This document shows positions 40,247 through 49,252 of a stretch of DNA of 64,000 nucleotides, one piece after another. The DNA comes from Anoxybacteroides tepidamans (lineage in GTDB: Bacteria > Bacillota > Bacilli > Bacillales > Anoxybacillaceae), in contig NZ_JACHEP010000014.1 in the NCBI RefSeq assembly GCF_014201465.1, positions 17,118-81,117 on the forward strand, read 5' to 3'. Within the stretch, counting starts at the first letter, position 1. Every line of letters begins with the position of its first letter. The notes under the pieces were generated by a model, which did not search any database, was not told the DNA's origin, and saw only the letters and a list, made by a program, of their open reading frames with translations. The position numbers and the translations under genes were made by a program.

Positions 40247-41146
40247 ATGAGTTTACACTTGGAACAAGTTACGAAGCGGTTTGGGAATGTAACAGCGGTT
40301 GATCATGTAACGTTAAGCATTCCAGAAGGAGAGATGTTCGGACTATTAGGGGCAAACGGCGCGGGGAAGACGACGACGTTTCGGATGATTTTAGGGCTTT
40401 TAGAACCGACGGAAGGAACGATTACATGGAACAATGAAACGATCAATTATGATAAAAGTCATTTAATCGGCTATTTGCCGGAAGAGCGTGGCTTATATCC
40501 GAAGCTAAAAGTGAAAGAGCAATTAATCTATTTAGGGAAACTGCGCGGCCTTGATAAGCAGACGATTATAAAAGAAATGGAATATTGGCTCGAACGATTT
40601 AAAGTTCCCGAATATGCAGAAAAGCGGGTCGAAGAATTGTCAAAAGGAAACCAACAAAAAATTCAATTTATTGTAGCAGTGCTACATAAACCGAAGCTGT
40701 TGATTTTAGATGAGCCGTTCAGCGGTCTTGACCCTGTCAATGTCGAACTATTAAAAGAAGCGGTTATCGATTTAAAAAACAGAGGAACGACGATCGTCTT
40801 CTCGAGCCATCGTATGGAACATGTCGAAGAGTTGTGTGAGCACCTTTGCATTATGCATCGCGGCAAGCCGGTTGTTTATGGGGCGCTAAAAGAAATTAAG
40901 AGGTCGTTTGGAAAAAAGAACGTCGTGATTCACGCCGATTTTCCATTAGATGAGCTGAGTAGTTTTCCTGGTGTAGTAAAAGCAAAACGGACAGCCGAAG
41001 GGATTCATTTGCAAATCGAACAAGAAGAAGTTTCGCAGCGAATTCTTGCTCATATTGCTAATAAAGGGTTTATTCGCAAATTTGCATTAGAAGAACCAGC
41101 TTTAAACGATGTTTTCATCGAAAAAGTAGGTGCGGCTTATGAATAA
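40247..41146 (+). CDS. yhaQ: ABC transporter ATP-binding protein YhaQ (NatA-like)
   Basis: Encodes 299 residues, close to B. subtilis YhaQ. Walker A GANGAGKTT, signature ELSKGNQQK and Walker B LLILDEPFSGLDP are intact. A C-terminal region of about 80 residues (DELSSFPGVVKAKRTAEG) is the DUF4162-type extension of NatA-like exporters. ATG 40247 follows GGGGGAGTG. It overlaps the permease gene yhaP by 8 bases. The pair resembles the NatAB sodium exporter, but the substrate is unproven. Confidence 0.92.
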   Translation: MSLHLEQVTKRFGNVTAVDHVTLSIPEGEMFGLLGANGAGKTTTFRMILGLLEPTEGTITWNNETINYDKSHLIGYLPEERGLYPKLKVKEQLIYLGKLRGLDKQTIIKEMEYWLERFKVPEYAEKRVEELSKGNQQKIQFIVAVLHKPKLLILDEPFSGLDPVNVELLKEAVIDLKNRGTTIVFSSHRMEHVEELCEHLCIMHRGKPVVYGALKEIKRSFGKKNVVIHADFPLDELSSFPGVVKAKRTAEGIHLQIEQEEVSQRILAHIANKGFIRKFALEEPALNDVFIEKVGAAYE

Positions 41147-42377
41147 ATTTTGGATCGTGCTTTGGCATACGTATATTACCAAATTGAAAGCCAAATCGTT
41201 TATTGTCATTACTTTGATTGTCAGCCTGCTTACCTTTGCCGTGACGAATTTAAATCATATCATCAATTTTTTTAATAAAGATGAAAAGAAAATCATAGGC
41301 GTGATAGACCAAACTGAAATGTTTTATGAACCGCTCAAAACGCAGCTTGCCAAAAACAGAGACCGGAATCTTGAGCTAAAGCTGTTTCATGGAACGGAAA
41401 AAGAGGCGAAACAAAAAGTGAAAAGTGAAAAATGGGATGCATTTTTAACGCTTGCTTACGACGACAAACAACTACCAAAAGCGACATATTATGCGAATAC
41501 GATTGCCGATAGCGACATATCAGGCAAACTTGAGCAGGCGCTCCAGCAACTGAAAACGGCACTAGCGACAGCTAAAATCGGTCTGAAGCCTGAGCAAGTT
41601 ACACAACTGTACGAGCCAGTGCCCTTTCAAAAGATCGCTTTAGAAAAAAATGCCAAAACGGAAGCGGAATTGAATCAAGCGCGTGGTCTCGTATACGCGT
41701 TAGTGTTTGCGATGTATATGTTTGTTCTTATGTACGGCTCGATGATCGCTTCTGAAGTGGCGACCGAAAAATCGTCGCGCGTCATGGAAATTTTAATTTC
41801 GAGCGTTTCACCCGTCCAGCAAATGTTCGGCAAAATTATCGGGGTGGCGCTGCTTAGCCTTACACAGTTTTCAATTTTATTTGCGGTCGGTTTTAGCTCG
41901 CTTAAAAGCAATGAATACGAATTGTTCAAACTAATAGGAATCGCACATATTCCGGCGTCGACGCTCGTTTATGCAGTCATCTTTTTCTTGCTAGGCTATT
42001 TATTATATGCAACGCTATTTGCGACGCTCGGTTCGATGGTCAGCCGTTTAGAAGATGTGCAAATGGTGGTGACTCCTGTTACATTGCTTGTTTTAGCTTC
42101 CTTTTTCATTGCGATGTTCGGGCTAGATTCACCAGAATCACCGTTCATTACGGTAACGTCGTTCATTCCATTTTTTGCTCCGCTCATTATGTTTTTGCGC
42201 ATCGGCATGCTTGATGTTGCCGGTTGGGAAATAGCATTAAGTATAGCGCTTTTAATCGGAACAATCGTCTTTTTTGCATATATCGGCGCAAAAATTTACC
42301 GCGGTGGGGTATTAATGTACGGAAGATCGACTTCTTGGAAAGATATGAAAAAAGCGATTGAGTTAACGAAAAAATAA
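41139..42377 (+). CDS. yhaP: ABC-2 type permease YhaP (NatB-like)
   Basis: Encodes 412 residues with an ABC-2 exporter layout. One N-terminal helix (FIVITLIVSLLTFAVTNL) is followed by a large extracytoplasmic domain (about 50-180) and five or six helices. The SEVATEKSSRVMEILISSVSP cytoplasmic motif is the family signature. ATG 41139 lies behind AGTAGGTG inside the yhaQ end. It forms the exporter with YhaQ, probably of NatB type. Confidence 0.92.
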   Translation: MNKFWIVLWHTYITKLKAKSFIVITLIVSLLTFAVTNLNHIINFFNKDEKKIIGVIDQTEMFYEPLKTQLAKNRDRNLELKLFHGTEKEAKQKVKSEKWDAFLTLAYDDKQLPKATYYANTIADSDISGKLEQALQQLKTALATAKIGLKPEQVTQLYEPVPFQKIALEKNAKTEAELNQARGLVYALVFAMYMFVLMYGSMIASEVATEKSSRVMEILISSVSPVQQMFGKIIGVALLSLTQFSILFAVGFSSLKSNEYELFKLIGIAHIPASTLVYAVIFFLLGYLLYATLFATLGSMVSRLEDVQMVVTPVTLLVLASFFIAMFGLDSPESPFITVTSFIPFFAPLIMFLRIGMLDVAGWEIALSIALLIGTIVFFAYIGAKIYRGGVLMYGRSTSWKDMKKAIELTKK

Positions 42378-42406
42378 GATCTTGCCGTTGCAAGGTCTTA
42401 TTTTTT
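42370..42406 (+). terminator. Terminator of yhaQP
   Basis: AAAAATAAGATCTTGC pairs with GCAAGGTCTTATTTTT around four bases, followed by T. Confidence 0.9.
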
Positions 42407-42463
42407 GCCCAACTTTGAGTATGGTATACTAAACGATAGAATACGGAAACGGGGGAGAATCGA

Positions 42464-43408
42464 TTGACGAAAGGGATTATTCATTATGGAGTCGGAGAGC
42501 AAGTTGATGTCTATTTGTTAATCAAGTCGGTCACAAAAGGAATTGCGAGCAACGGAAAGCCATTTTTAACGCTTATTTTGCAAGATAAAACCGGTGAAAT
42601 TGAGGCAAAATTGTGGGATGCCTCTTTAGAAGATGAAAATGTATATGTGCCAGAAAGCATTGTCAAAGTGTTTGGTGATATTAGCAATTACCGCGGGCGC
42701 ACTCAATTAAAAATCCGCAATATTCGTCCGGCCAATCAAAACGATCCGGTGCGCGTCGCTGATTTTCTTGAAGTGGCACCGATGAAGCGGGATGAAATGA
42801 TGGAAAAGCTCACTCAGTACATTTTTGAAATGAAAAACCCGAACATTCAACGAATCACGAGATATTTGTTGAAAAAATATGAAAACAAATTTTTAGAGTA
42901 TCCAGCGGCAACGAAAAACCACCATGAATTTATTTCGGGGCTTGCGTACCACGTCGTTTCGATGCTCGATCTAGCAAAAGCGATCGTCCATCTTTATCCA
43001 TCGCTTGATCAAGATTTATTATATGCGGGCGTCATTTTGCACGACCTCGGCAAAGTAATTGAACTGTCAGGACCGGTTTCAACGACATATACGCTTGAAG
43101 GGAATTTGCTTGGCCATATTTCGATTATGGTGAGCGAAATTAGCAAAGCAGCGGAGCATCTTGGCATTAGCGGGGAAGAGGTGATCATATTGCAACATAT
43201 GGTCTTAGCACACCACGGAAAAACAGAATGGGGAAGCCCGAAACCACCGATGGTGAAAGAAGCGGAAATTCTTCATTATATTGACAATCTCGATGCGAAA
43301 ATGAACATGATCGACCGCGCGCTCGAAAAAGTGAAGCCGGGCGAGTTTACCGAGAGAATTTTTGCCCTTGACAATCGCTCGTTTTATAAACCAATATTTC
43401 ATCAGTAA
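42464..43408 (+). CDS. yhaM: 3'-5' exoribonuclease YhaM
   Basis: Encodes 314 residues. An N-terminal OB-fold (about 15-105, [21 protein letters not shown]) binds nucleic acid. A C-terminal HD phosphohydrolase domain supplies metal ligands in [20 protein letters not shown] and LAHHGK. YhaM degrades RNA and single-stranded DNA from the 3' end in Firmicutes. TTG 42464 follows GGGGGAGA. The neighbour yhaL follows as in B. subtilis. Confidence 0.94.
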   Translation: MTKGIIHYGVGEQVDVYLLIKSVTKGIASNGKPFLTLILQDKTGEIEAKLWDASLEDENVYVPESIVKVFGDISNYRGRTQLKIRNIRPANQNDPVRVADFLEVAPMKRDEMMEKLTQYIFEMKNPNIQRITRYLLKKYENKFLEYPAATKNHHEFISGLAYHVVSMLDLAKAIVHLYPSLDQDLLYAGVILHDLGKVIELSGPVSTTYTLEGNLLGHISIMVSEISKAAEHLGISGEEVIILQHMVLAHHGKTEWGSPKPPMVKEAEILHYIDNLDAKMNMIDRALEKVKPGEFTERIFALDNRSFYKPIFHQ

Positions 43409-43503
43409 AAAATATGACGAGCCACCATTTCCAGTGTTGATGCATAAAAACTGCTCTGCGTTCATACAGTGGAAGTAAGACAAGCTACAGTGGAGGGGAA
43501 AAT

Positions 43504-43683
43504 ATGCTGTCTTTGCCATGGTGGGTATATATCGTTGTTGCTGGAATTATTTTTAGCGGGTATATGACCGTCAGAACGGCTGCACGAGAGAGAGAAATCG
43601 ATGAAGCGTTCATTGAAAAAGAGGGAGAAATTTACATGGAGCGCATTCGCGAAGAAAAAATGCGACGTAGACAATCCTTGTGA
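43504..43683 (+). CDS. yhaL: Sporulation protein YhaL
   Basis: Encodes 59 residues starting MLSLPWWVYIVVAGIIFSGY, a single N-terminal membrane helix, followed by a highly charged helix (REREIDEAFIEKEGEIYMER). GGAGGGG lies 6-7 bases before ATG 43504. B. subtilis yhaL (70 residues) is a SigE-dependent sporulation gene next to yhaM, so position and layout agree. The terminator overlaps its 3' end. Confidence 0.85.
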   Translation: MLSLPWWVYIVVAGIIFSGYMTVRTAAREREIDEAFIEKEGEIYMERIREEKMRRRQSL

Positions 43684-43708
43684 CCGACGCAAGGATTTTA
43701 TTTTTTTT
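43674..43708 (+). terminator. Terminator of yhaL
   Basis: ATCCTTG pairs with CAAGGAT, followed by TTTATTTTTTTT. Confidence 0.82.
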
Positions 43709-43806
43709 GTGAATTTATCGAAAATTATCTTTATTTTTTTTTGTTTCATGTTAGGATAATAAGTAACTGTTATTCATTAAAGAAATAAAGTGAGGGATTG
43801 TGAAAC

Positions 43807-44889
43807 ATGAACAGAGCGTACAATTTTAATGCGGGTCCGTCTGCGCTGCCGTTTTCTGTGCTAGAGCGCGCGCAGCAAGAGCTGCTCGACTTTCAACATA
43901 CGGGAATGTCGGTGATGGAGTTGAGCCACCGCAGCAAAGAATACGATGCTGTGCACAACAATGCGAAGCAATTATTGAAAGAGCTCATGAACATTCCGGA
44001 CACGTATGACATTTTATTTTTGCAAGGCGGAGCGAGCCTACAATTTTCGATGGTGCCGATGAATTTGCTTGCAAACGACCAAATCGGCAACTATGTGTTA
44101 ACAGGGGCATGGTCCGAAAAGGCGTTGAAGGAAGCAAAAAAAGTAGGGAAAACGCATGTAGCAGCATCAAGTAAAGAAGCGAATTATACGTACATTCCAT
44201 CCGTTCATGACATTCAGCTTTCTGAACATGCTGCTTATTTACATATTACGTCCAATAATACGATTTTCGGCACGCAATGGCATGAATTTCCGAACTTGCC
44301 GGTTGATTTAATTGCCGATATGTCTAGCGATATTTTAAGCCGTGAAATCAACGTCGAGCAATTTGCCCTTATTTATGCTGGAGCGCAAAAAAACTTAGGA
44401 CCATCAGGTGTGACGGTCGTCATTATTCGCAATGATTTGCTTGAGCGCATTCCAGAAAACTTGCCGACGATGCTCGATTATCGCACGCACAGCACAAGCA
44501 ATTCGCTATACAATACACCGCCGACATTTGCGATTTATATGCTTTCCCTTGTGCTTGAATGGGTCAAAGAGCAAGGGGGGGTAAAAGCGATCGAAAAGCG
44601 TAACATCGAAAAAGCCTCCGTTATTTACGACGCAATCGATGAAAGCGATGGATTTTATTCGCCGCATGCGGAAAAAGGAAGCCGCTCGTTTATGAACGTG
44701 ACCTTTACATTACCGAGCGATGAAATAACGAAGAAATTTTTAGCAGAGGCAAAAGAGAGAGGCTTTGTCGGGCTTGCCGGCCATCGCTCTGTCGGAGGAT
44801 GCCGCGCTTCGATTTACAATGCGGTTCCTTACGAAGCGTGTGAAGCGTTAGCGCAGTTTATGAAAGAGTTTCGAAAACAATTTGCCTGA
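43807..44889 (+). CDS. serC: Phosphoserine aminotransferase SerC
   Basis: Encodes 360 residues of the class-V PLP enzyme converting 3-phosphohydroxypyruvate to phosphoserine. NFNAGPSALP opens the protein, the PLP Lys lies in YAGAQKNLGPSGV near residue 196, and the phosphate-binding GLAGHRSVGGCRAS is near the end. The start follows GTGAGG. Position next to trpP, scoC and hit matches B. subtilis. It is the serine biosynthesis step after SerA. Confidence 0.96.
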   Translation: MNRAYNFNAGPSALPFSVLERAQQELLDFQHTGMSVMELSHRSKEYDAVHNNAKQLLKELMNIPDTYDILFLQGGASLQFSMVPMNLLANDQIGNYVLTGAWSEKALKEAKKVGKTHVAASSKEANYTYIPSVHDIQLSEHAAYLHITSNNTIFGTQWHEFPNLPVDLIADMSSDILSREINVEQFALIYAGAQKNLGPSGVTVVIIRNDLLERIPENLPTMLDYRTHSTSNSLYNTPPTFAIYMLSLVLEWVKEQGGVKAIEKRNIEKASVIYDAIDESDGFYSPHAEKGSRSFMNVTFTLPSDEITKKFLAEAKERGFVGLAGHRSVGGCRASIYNAVPYEACEALAQFMKEFRKQFA

Positions 44890-44942
44890 AAAATTCCGCT
44901 TCATTTTTATACGATAAAGTAGTATAATGTGAAAAAGTGTAA

Positions 44943-44991
44943 GAGTATGATTGGAGAAGCGTTGAGAAAAGCTTAGATGAGGAGAGATGAG
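44943..44991 (+). promoter_or_regulatory. Predicted TRAP-binding site in the trpP leader
   Basis: Seven GAG or TAG triplets occur in 49 bases (starting at 44943, 44954, 44964, 44974, 44979, 44982 and 44989), overlapping the ribosome site GAGGAGAG. In B. subtilis tryptophan-loaded TRAP wraps (G/U)AG repeats over the trpP start and blocks translation. Spacers of 7-8 bases in the first part are longer than the usual 2-3, as known for translational targets. Confidence 0.65.
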
Positions 44992-44992
44992 A

Positions 44993-45517
44993 ATGAATGC
45001 GAAAGTATTAGTTTCCCTTGCCTTATTGGTGGGGATTGGAGCGGTGTTGCATACAGTCGTTCCGGGTTTTTTCTTCGGCATGAAGCCGGATATGATGTTA
45101 ACGATGATGTTTTTAGGAATTATGCTATTTCCTAATAAAAAAGCGGTCATCCTACTTGGAGCGGCTATAGGTATTATTTCTGGCATAACGACAAGCTTTC
45201 CTGGTGGATTGCTGCCGAATATGATCGATAAACCGATAACAGCTTTTGCATTTTTTGCCTTGCTCTTGCTTGGAAAAAAGTATGGGCAAACGACGAAGCT
45301 TGCTGCGATGTTAACAGCGATCGGTACGATCTTTTCGGGTGTGATCTTTTTAACCGCTGCGTTATTGATTGTCGGCTTGCCAGGCGGCGTTGCTTTTTCA
45401 AGTTTATTCGTTGCCGTTGTGTTGCCGACCGCCGTCATTAACATGATTGTGATGATCATTGTATATCCGATTGCTTCATCGATTTTTCGACGGACGAATA
45501 TCGCAACGCAAGCATAA
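44993..45517 (+). CDS. trpP: Tryptophan transporter TrpP
   Basis: Encodes a 174-residue membrane protein with five or six helices, the size of B. subtilis TrpP (YhaG). ATG 44993 is 7-8 bases from GAGGAGAG; ATG 44987 is too close. The segment GFFFGMKPDMMLTMMFLGIMLFP and GIISGITTSFPGGLLPNMIDK are family-conserved. It is proposed to import tryptophan as an ECF-type or stand-alone permease. The overlapping GAG-repeat leader predicts TRAP control. A strong terminator follows. Confidence 0.93.
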   Translation: MNAKVLVSLALLVGIGAVLHTVVPGFFFGMKPDMMLTMMFLGIMLFPNKKAVILLGAAIGIISGITTSFPGGLLPNMIDKPITAFAFFALLLLGKKYGQTTKLAAMLTAIGTIFSGVIFLTAALLIVGLPGGVAFSSLFVAVVLPTAVINMIVMIIVYPIASSIFRRTNIATQA

Positions 45518-45523
45518 AACTAC

Positions 45524-45557
45524 AAAAAACCCGATCGTCGCTGGTCGGGTTTTTGCT
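45524..45557 (+). terminator. Terminator of trpP
   Basis: AAAAACCCGA pairs perfectly with TCGGGTTTTT around ten bases. Confidence 0.88.
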
Positions 45558-45561
45558 ATAG

Positions 45562-45750
45562 CTAAAAATAACGAAAACTCCAAGCGATCAAAAAGCAAAG
45601 AAGCGCCCCGAAAGCGTATAGGATCATTCGATTTTTCAATACTTTTTTTGGTGGATACATTTTTGTTTTACGGAGCGAAAAGAAAGTTGTCGCCGTCAAA
45701 CATAGAAAAATAAAACTGATCACATAAAAAAAGGATATTATATATGCCAT
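45562..45750 (-). CDS. Small two-helix membrane protein (62 aa)
   Basis: ATG 45750 is 5 bases from GGGGGAGG on the minus strand; ATG 45753 and 45765 are too close to or upstream of it. The peptide has two hydrophobic helices (AYIISFFYVISFIFLCLTA and ILYAFGALLCFLIAWSF) flanking a basic loop (RKTKMYPPKKVLKNR). I do not recognise a family. It converges with trpP. Function is unknown. Confidence 0.68.
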   Translation of the reverse strand: MAYIISFFYVISFIFLCLTATTFFSLRKTKMYPPKKVLKNRMILYAFGALLCFLIAWSFRYF

Positions 45751-45913
45751 CATATCCTCCCCCATGCTTACTATATGTATTTAGTCGTTCGACTATGAGT
45801 GCCGGGGAGAGAATATTTTATTTAAAAATTCTAACATTTGCATCTTTATTAATTTTTATTTTACTGGCATAATAGAAAATAATAATCATGGTGAGGGAAG
45901 AGTAGGTGGAACG

Positions 45914-46510
45914 ATGAGAAACACGGAGCAACATTATTCTATAAAAGAGGCGATGCTATTTAGCCAACGGATTGCCCAGCTAAGCAAAGCGCTTTGGAAA
46001 TCGATCGAAAAAGATTGGCAGCAGTGGATTAAACCGTTTGATTTAAACATTAATGAGCACCATATTTTATGGATTGCGTACCATTTTAAAGGCGCATCCA
46101 TTTCGGAAATCGCCAAATTTGGCGTGATGCACGTTTCCACGGCATTTAACTTTTCGAAAAAGCTGGAAGAACGCGGATTGTTGACATTTTCGAAAAAACA
46201 AGATGATAAGCGGAACACATACATTGAATTAACAGAAAAAGGGGAACAAATATTGCTAAAATTAATGGAATCATATGATCCGAAACAAAACGCCGTATTT
46301 AACGGTGCGCTCCCTTTACGCGAATTGTACGGAAAATTCCCAGAAATTTTAGAAATGATGTGTATCATTCGCAACATTTATGGAGATGACTTTATGGAGA
46401 TTTTTGAAAAATCGTTTGAGAACATAAAAGCGGATTTTGTAGAGAAAGACGGCAAGCTCGTAAAAAGAATGGAGGAAGTGGCTGAGAAAGAGGTAACGAG
46501 CCAGTCATAA
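45914..46510 (+). CDS. scoC: MarR-family transition-state regulator ScoC/Hpr
   Basis: Encodes 198 residues; B. subtilis Hpr/ScoC has 203. The N-terminal [27 protein letters not shown] and winged-helix core ([28 protein letters not shown]) are diagnostic. ScoC represses extracellular protease, sporulation and peptide transport genes during transition to stationary phase. The location between trpP and yhaI is the same as in B. subtilis. AGGTGGAACG precedes ATG 45914. Its end overlaps the converging yhaI gene by 6 bases. Confidence 0.95.
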   Translation: MRNTEQHYSIKEAMLFSQRIAQLSKALWKSIEKDWQQWIKPFDLNINEHHILWIAYHFKGASISEIAKFGVMHVSTAFNFSKKLEERGLLTFSKKQDDKRNTYIELTEKGEQILLKLMESYDPKQNAVFNGALPLRELYGKFPEILEMMCIIRNIYGDDFMEIFEKSFENIKADFVEKDGKLVKRMEEVAEKEVTSQS

Positions 46511-46843
46511 CGAATGAATGGTTTCGATCAATTTTTTGAACTCTTTCATAAGAGGAACAAACATTTGTTGCTTTAATAGTGCATCTACTGTTTTTTCAAG
46601 TGGAAGGTGAGGATGGAGCATTCCGGCAAAATGAATTAAAAGCGGAGTAAAAATTGTAAAACCTTCCGCTTTTTGTTTTTCGTATTCCTTGCTCAATTCT
46701 TCACAAAGAGTGATTACTTCTTCTACTTCTTCCTTCGTTAAATCGGCAGCAATCACCAGATAATCAAACGGTTTTTTCGTTTCATCGACCATTTCAAGTA
46801 GTAACGAGCGATGAAATTCTAGTTTCGCTATGCGGTTTTCCAT
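46505..46843 (-). CDS. yhaI: DUF1878 protein YhaI
   Basis: Encodes 112 residues; B. subtilis YhaI has 113. The helical product starts [20 protein letters not shown] and has a central [21 protein letters not shown] stretch. Family function is unknown. It converges on scoC with a 6-base overlap of stop regions, as in B. subtilis. GAAGGAGGACGGCCT lies upstream of the ATG. Confidence 0.9.
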   Translation of the reverse strand: MENRIAKLEFHRSLLLEMVDETKKPFDYLVIAADLTKEEVEEVITLCEELSKEYEKQKAEGFTIFTPLLIHFAGMLHPHLPLEKTVDALLKQQMFVPLMKEFKKLIETIHSL

Positions 46844-46995
46844 AGGCCGTCCTCCTTCTCATGTATATTTTAACCAAGTTGTGCAAAATAACCAATAACA
46901 AGTTGTTTGTCGCAGTAAAAAACATATTGATTTATCAAAAAAAACGTTGTAAAGTAAAGGAAGTAATTTTGTAAGAGATAGGTGGAGAGTTGTAT

Positions 46996-47175
46996 ATGGC
47001 GGTTTATTTTATACCCCTTGCCATCGTTATTTTGTTTTCCATTAACCAACTGACAAACACGCTTTGCGTTCAGAGAGAGATTCCCGAAGAAAAGCAGCCG
47101 ACGGTGTTTCGAACAATCAATGTGTTGATTACGATTTTACTTATTTCCTCTTATTTTGAAGTGCTATTTACATAA
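46996..47175 (+). CDS. Small membrane protein (59 aa)
   Basis: ATG 46996 follows AGGTGGAGAG by 7 bases; an in-frame TTG at 46990 is less likely. The peptide has an N-terminal helix (VYFIPLAIVILFSI) and a C-terminal helix (INVLITILLISSYFEVLF) with a short polar middle. No family is recognised. It has its own terminator and lies between yhaI and the yjcZ-like gene. Confidence 0.68.
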   Translation: MAVYFIPLAIVILFSINQLTNTLCVQREIPEEKQPTVFRTINVLITILLISSYFEVLFT

Positions 47176-47177
47176 AA

Positions 47178-47211
47178 CAAAGCTGACAGCCTTGACTGCC
47201 AGCTTTTTTAT
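47178..47211 (+). terminator. Terminator of the 59-residue membrane protein gene
   Basis: AAAGCTGACAG pairs with CTGCCAGCTTT with one A-C mismatch, followed by TTT. Confidence 0.75.
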
Positions 47212-47219
47212 TAACAGTT

Positions 47220-47306
47220 TTAGAATAACCAAGCACTGCCGACGATGATTAACAAGATGAATAATACGACAATTAACGCAAATCCTCCTGTGTAAGGTAC
47301 ACTCAT
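47220..47306 (-). CDS. YjcZ-family sporulation peptide (28 aa)
   Basis: A 28-codon ORF on the minus strand starts 8 bases after AAAGGAGG. The peptide [20 protein letters not shown] followed by IVGSAWLF is a glycine-rich N-terminus plus one membrane helix, as in the YjcZ/SscA family of tiny spore-coat or sporulation proteins. Such peptides are short and often missed by gene finders. The assignment is based on the [17 protein letters not shown] core. Confidence 0.85.
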   Translation of the reverse strand: MSVPYTGGFALIVVLFILLIIVGSAWLF

Positions 47307-47483
47307 GGACAATACCTCCTTTCAAAGGATTTTTCACTTTTGGATACTTCATCATATGCCATTAAGGTAAACGTGTATGGGCGCATAACTAAAAGGAAAA
47401 AATTTTTGTATCATGAGAGAATGTGTTATAGTTATTGTTGTAGTTTTCTCGTAAAAAATTTAATTGTAGGGGTTGTGAAACGA

Positions 47484-48320
47484 ATGAAAAAATGGACGAT
47501 TGCTTTCGCGACAGCAGCTTCTGTTCTCGCTTTATCTGCTTGTAATAACGGTGGTTCAGAAGTAGTTGTTGAGACAAAAGCTGGCGACATTACAAAAGAC
47601 GAATTTTACAATGCGATGAAAGAGCGATTCGGAAAAGACGTCATCCGTGATCTTGTGTATGAAAAAGTGTTAAGCAAAAAATATAAAGTGAACGATAAAG
47701 AAATTGACAGAGAAATCGAGAATTTAAAAGAAATGTACGGTACGCAATATGAGATGGCTGTGCAGCAAAACGGTGAAAAGGCGATTCGCGACATGGTGAA
47801 GCTAGATCTTTTGCGCCAAAAAGCGGCCATGGAAGATGTGAAAGTAACGGAAAAAGAATTGAAGCAATATTATGATCAATATAAGCCAAAAATACGGGCA
47901 AGCCATATTTTAGTGAAAGATGAAAAAACGGCGAAGGAAATTAAAGCGAAGCTCGATAAAGGGGAAGACTTTGCAAAGTTGGCAAAAGAATATTCACAAG
48001 ATCCAGGCTCTGCGCAAAATGGCGGTGATTTAGGCTGGTTCGGCCCAGGCAGAATGGTGAAAGAGTTTGAAGATGCAGCGTATTCATTAAACGTCGGAGA
48101 AGTGAGCCAACCGGTGAAAACGGAATTTGGATACCATATTATTAAAGTGACAGACAAGAAAAAGAAGCCGTCATACGAACAAATGAAAGATGAAATTGAA
48201 TTTGAAGTGAAAAAAAATAAGCTGGATCCGACAAAAGTTGAATCAAAAGTAGCAAAGGTTATTAAAGAAGCCGATGTTAAAGTGAAAGACAGCGACTTTA
48301 AAAATGTATTTGAACAGTAA
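47484..48320 (+). CDS. prsA: Foldase lipoprotein PrsA
   Basis: Encodes 278 residues. A lipoprotein signal ends in LSAC with Cys20 as the lipidated residue. A SurA-like N-terminal region is followed by a parvulin PPIase domain (about 135-225: [34 protein letters not shown]). PrsA folds secreted proteins outside the membrane. ATG 47484 starts the signal peptide; upstream in-frame starts are unsupported. The neighbourhood with scoC and hit matches B. subtilis. Confidence 0.95.
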   Translation: MKKWTIAFATAASVLALSACNNGGSEVVVETKAGDITKDEFYNAMKERFGKDVIRDLVYEKVLSKKYKVNDKEIDREIENLKEMYGTQYEMAVQQNGEKAIRDMVKLDLLRQKAAMEDVKVTEKELKQYYDQYKPKIRASHILVKDEKTAKEIKAKLDKGEDFAKLAKEYSQDPGSAQNGGDLGWFGPGRMVKEFEDAAYSLNVGEVSQPVKTEFGYHIIKVTDKKKKPSYEQMKDEIEFEVKKNKLDPTKVESKVAKVIKEADVKVKDSDFKNVFEQ

Positions 48321-48348
48321 AAAGGGAAGCTGAATGCTCCCCTTTTTC
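48318..48348. terminator. Bidirectional terminator between prsA and hit
   Basis: AAAAAGGGAAGC pairs with GCTCCCCTTTTT with one mismatch around TGAAT, with A and T tracts at both ends. Confidence 0.82.
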
Positions 48349-48771
48349 CTATTCCATTCCTTTTTGGATAGTTGTAGCAATCGTTTGCAAATCCTCGAAT
48401 GTATAATCGCTTGCGTGCGATTTCCAAACGGCTCCGAAGCCGTCGCCTTTGCCGTAGCGCGGGATGAGATGAACGTGAAAATGAAAAACCGTTTGTCCTG
48501 CTTGCTCTCCGTTGTTATTTAAAAGATTTAACCCTACAGGAGCAAATTGCTTTTTAATCGCGTTTGCGATTTTTGGAACGGTTTGAAAGACATGGCTTGC
48601 GACATCCGGTGTAAGCTCAAAAATATCGGTTGTATGTACTTTTGGCACGACAAGCGTATGCCCTTTTGTCACTTGGCTGATGTCAAGAAACGCCAAAACA
48701 TGTTCATCTTCGTATACTTTTGCTGCGGGAATGTCCCCGTTTATAATTTTACAAAAAATGCAATCATTCAT
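48349..48771 (-). CDS. hit: HIT-family nucleotide hydrolase
   Basis: Encodes 140 residues. The histidine triad HFHVHLIPR lies near residue 98, and CIFCKI at the N-terminus forms half of a zinc site. HIT proteins hydrolyse AMP derivatives. ATG 48771 follows AAAGGTGG; the longer ORF to 48912 runs back through a terminator and lacks a ribosome site. B. subtilis hit lies divergent from ecsA exactly as here. Confidence 0.94.
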   Translation of the reverse strand: MNDCIFCKIINGDIPAAKVYEDEHVLAFLDISQVTKGHTLVVPKVHTTDIFELTPDVASHVFQTVPKIANAIKKQFAPVGLNLLNNNGEQAGQTVFHFHVHLIPRYGKGDGFGAVWKSHASDYTFEDLQTIATTIQKGME

Positions 48772-48821
48772 GAAAGCGGACCACCTTTCTTGCCATTTTT
48801 GTTTCCATTTTACCATAAAAA

Positions 48822-48857
48822 GAACAGGATGTAAGCCGAAAAGGTTACATCCTGTTC
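48822..48857 (-). terminator. Minus-strand terminator upstream of hit
   Basis: GAACAGGATGTAA pairs perfectly with TTACATCCTGTTC around ten bases; on the minus strand it is followed by T5. No annotated gene lies upstream of it on that strand, which implies an unannotated transcript from the 48.86-49.2 kb region. Confidence 0.75.
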
Positions 48858-48902
48858 GTAATGAAAAGGGGCGAGGATTCGTCAACAAAATGGCGTTTGA
48901 TG

Positions 48903-49083
48903 AACACCTCATTTACAAAAGGTTTTCATACTTCATGAACGTTTTTTGTTCAAGATGACCATCCCGTTGTTATTGCAAGAATCAAAATTCTGCAACTTCG
49001 TTTGATGATCTGCGACAAACACCTCATTTACAAGGAATTCTCCTTTGTTTCAGCCGGTGTTATCTTTCGTAAACACCTCATTT
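48903..49083. repeat. Three copies of AACACCTCATTT between hit and ecsA
   Basis: Identical 12-mers start at 48903, 49018 and 49072, all in the same orientation; the first two extend to AACACCTCATTTACAA. Spacings are 115 and 54 bp, so it is not a CRISPR array. The 481-base gap holds no supported gene. On the minus strand the motif reads AAATGAGGTGTT, containing a Shine-Dalgarno-like GAGGTG. On the plus strand it carries CACCTC, an anti-Shine-Dalgarno-like sequence. Confidence 0.7.
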
Positions 49084-49252
49084 CAATGTGGATGATTCAC
49101 CAAACAACTTTATGTGTTGTTCAATAGTTCCTCATCCCCTCTTCGTTATTTATGATGTCCGGAAATGTGGCATATATACATATAATTTTTGGAAATCATC
49201 GAGTTCTTTTGATAAAATGATGATAACAATGATAAAGAAAGGAAAACGAACG

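Noticed and set aside
44848..45459. 203-residue minus-strand reading frame
   Set aside because: It lies antisense to trpP and the serC end; trpP has the family match and regulatory leader.
48349..48912. Long N-terminal extension of Hit
   Set aside because: The in-frame ATG at 48912 lacks a ribosome site and translation would cross a terminator; ATG 48771 has AAAGGTGG and the CIFC motif.
48903..49083. CRISPR array between hit and ecsA
   Set aside because: Repeats are 12 bp with unequal spacing (115 and 54 bp) and there are no cas genes.
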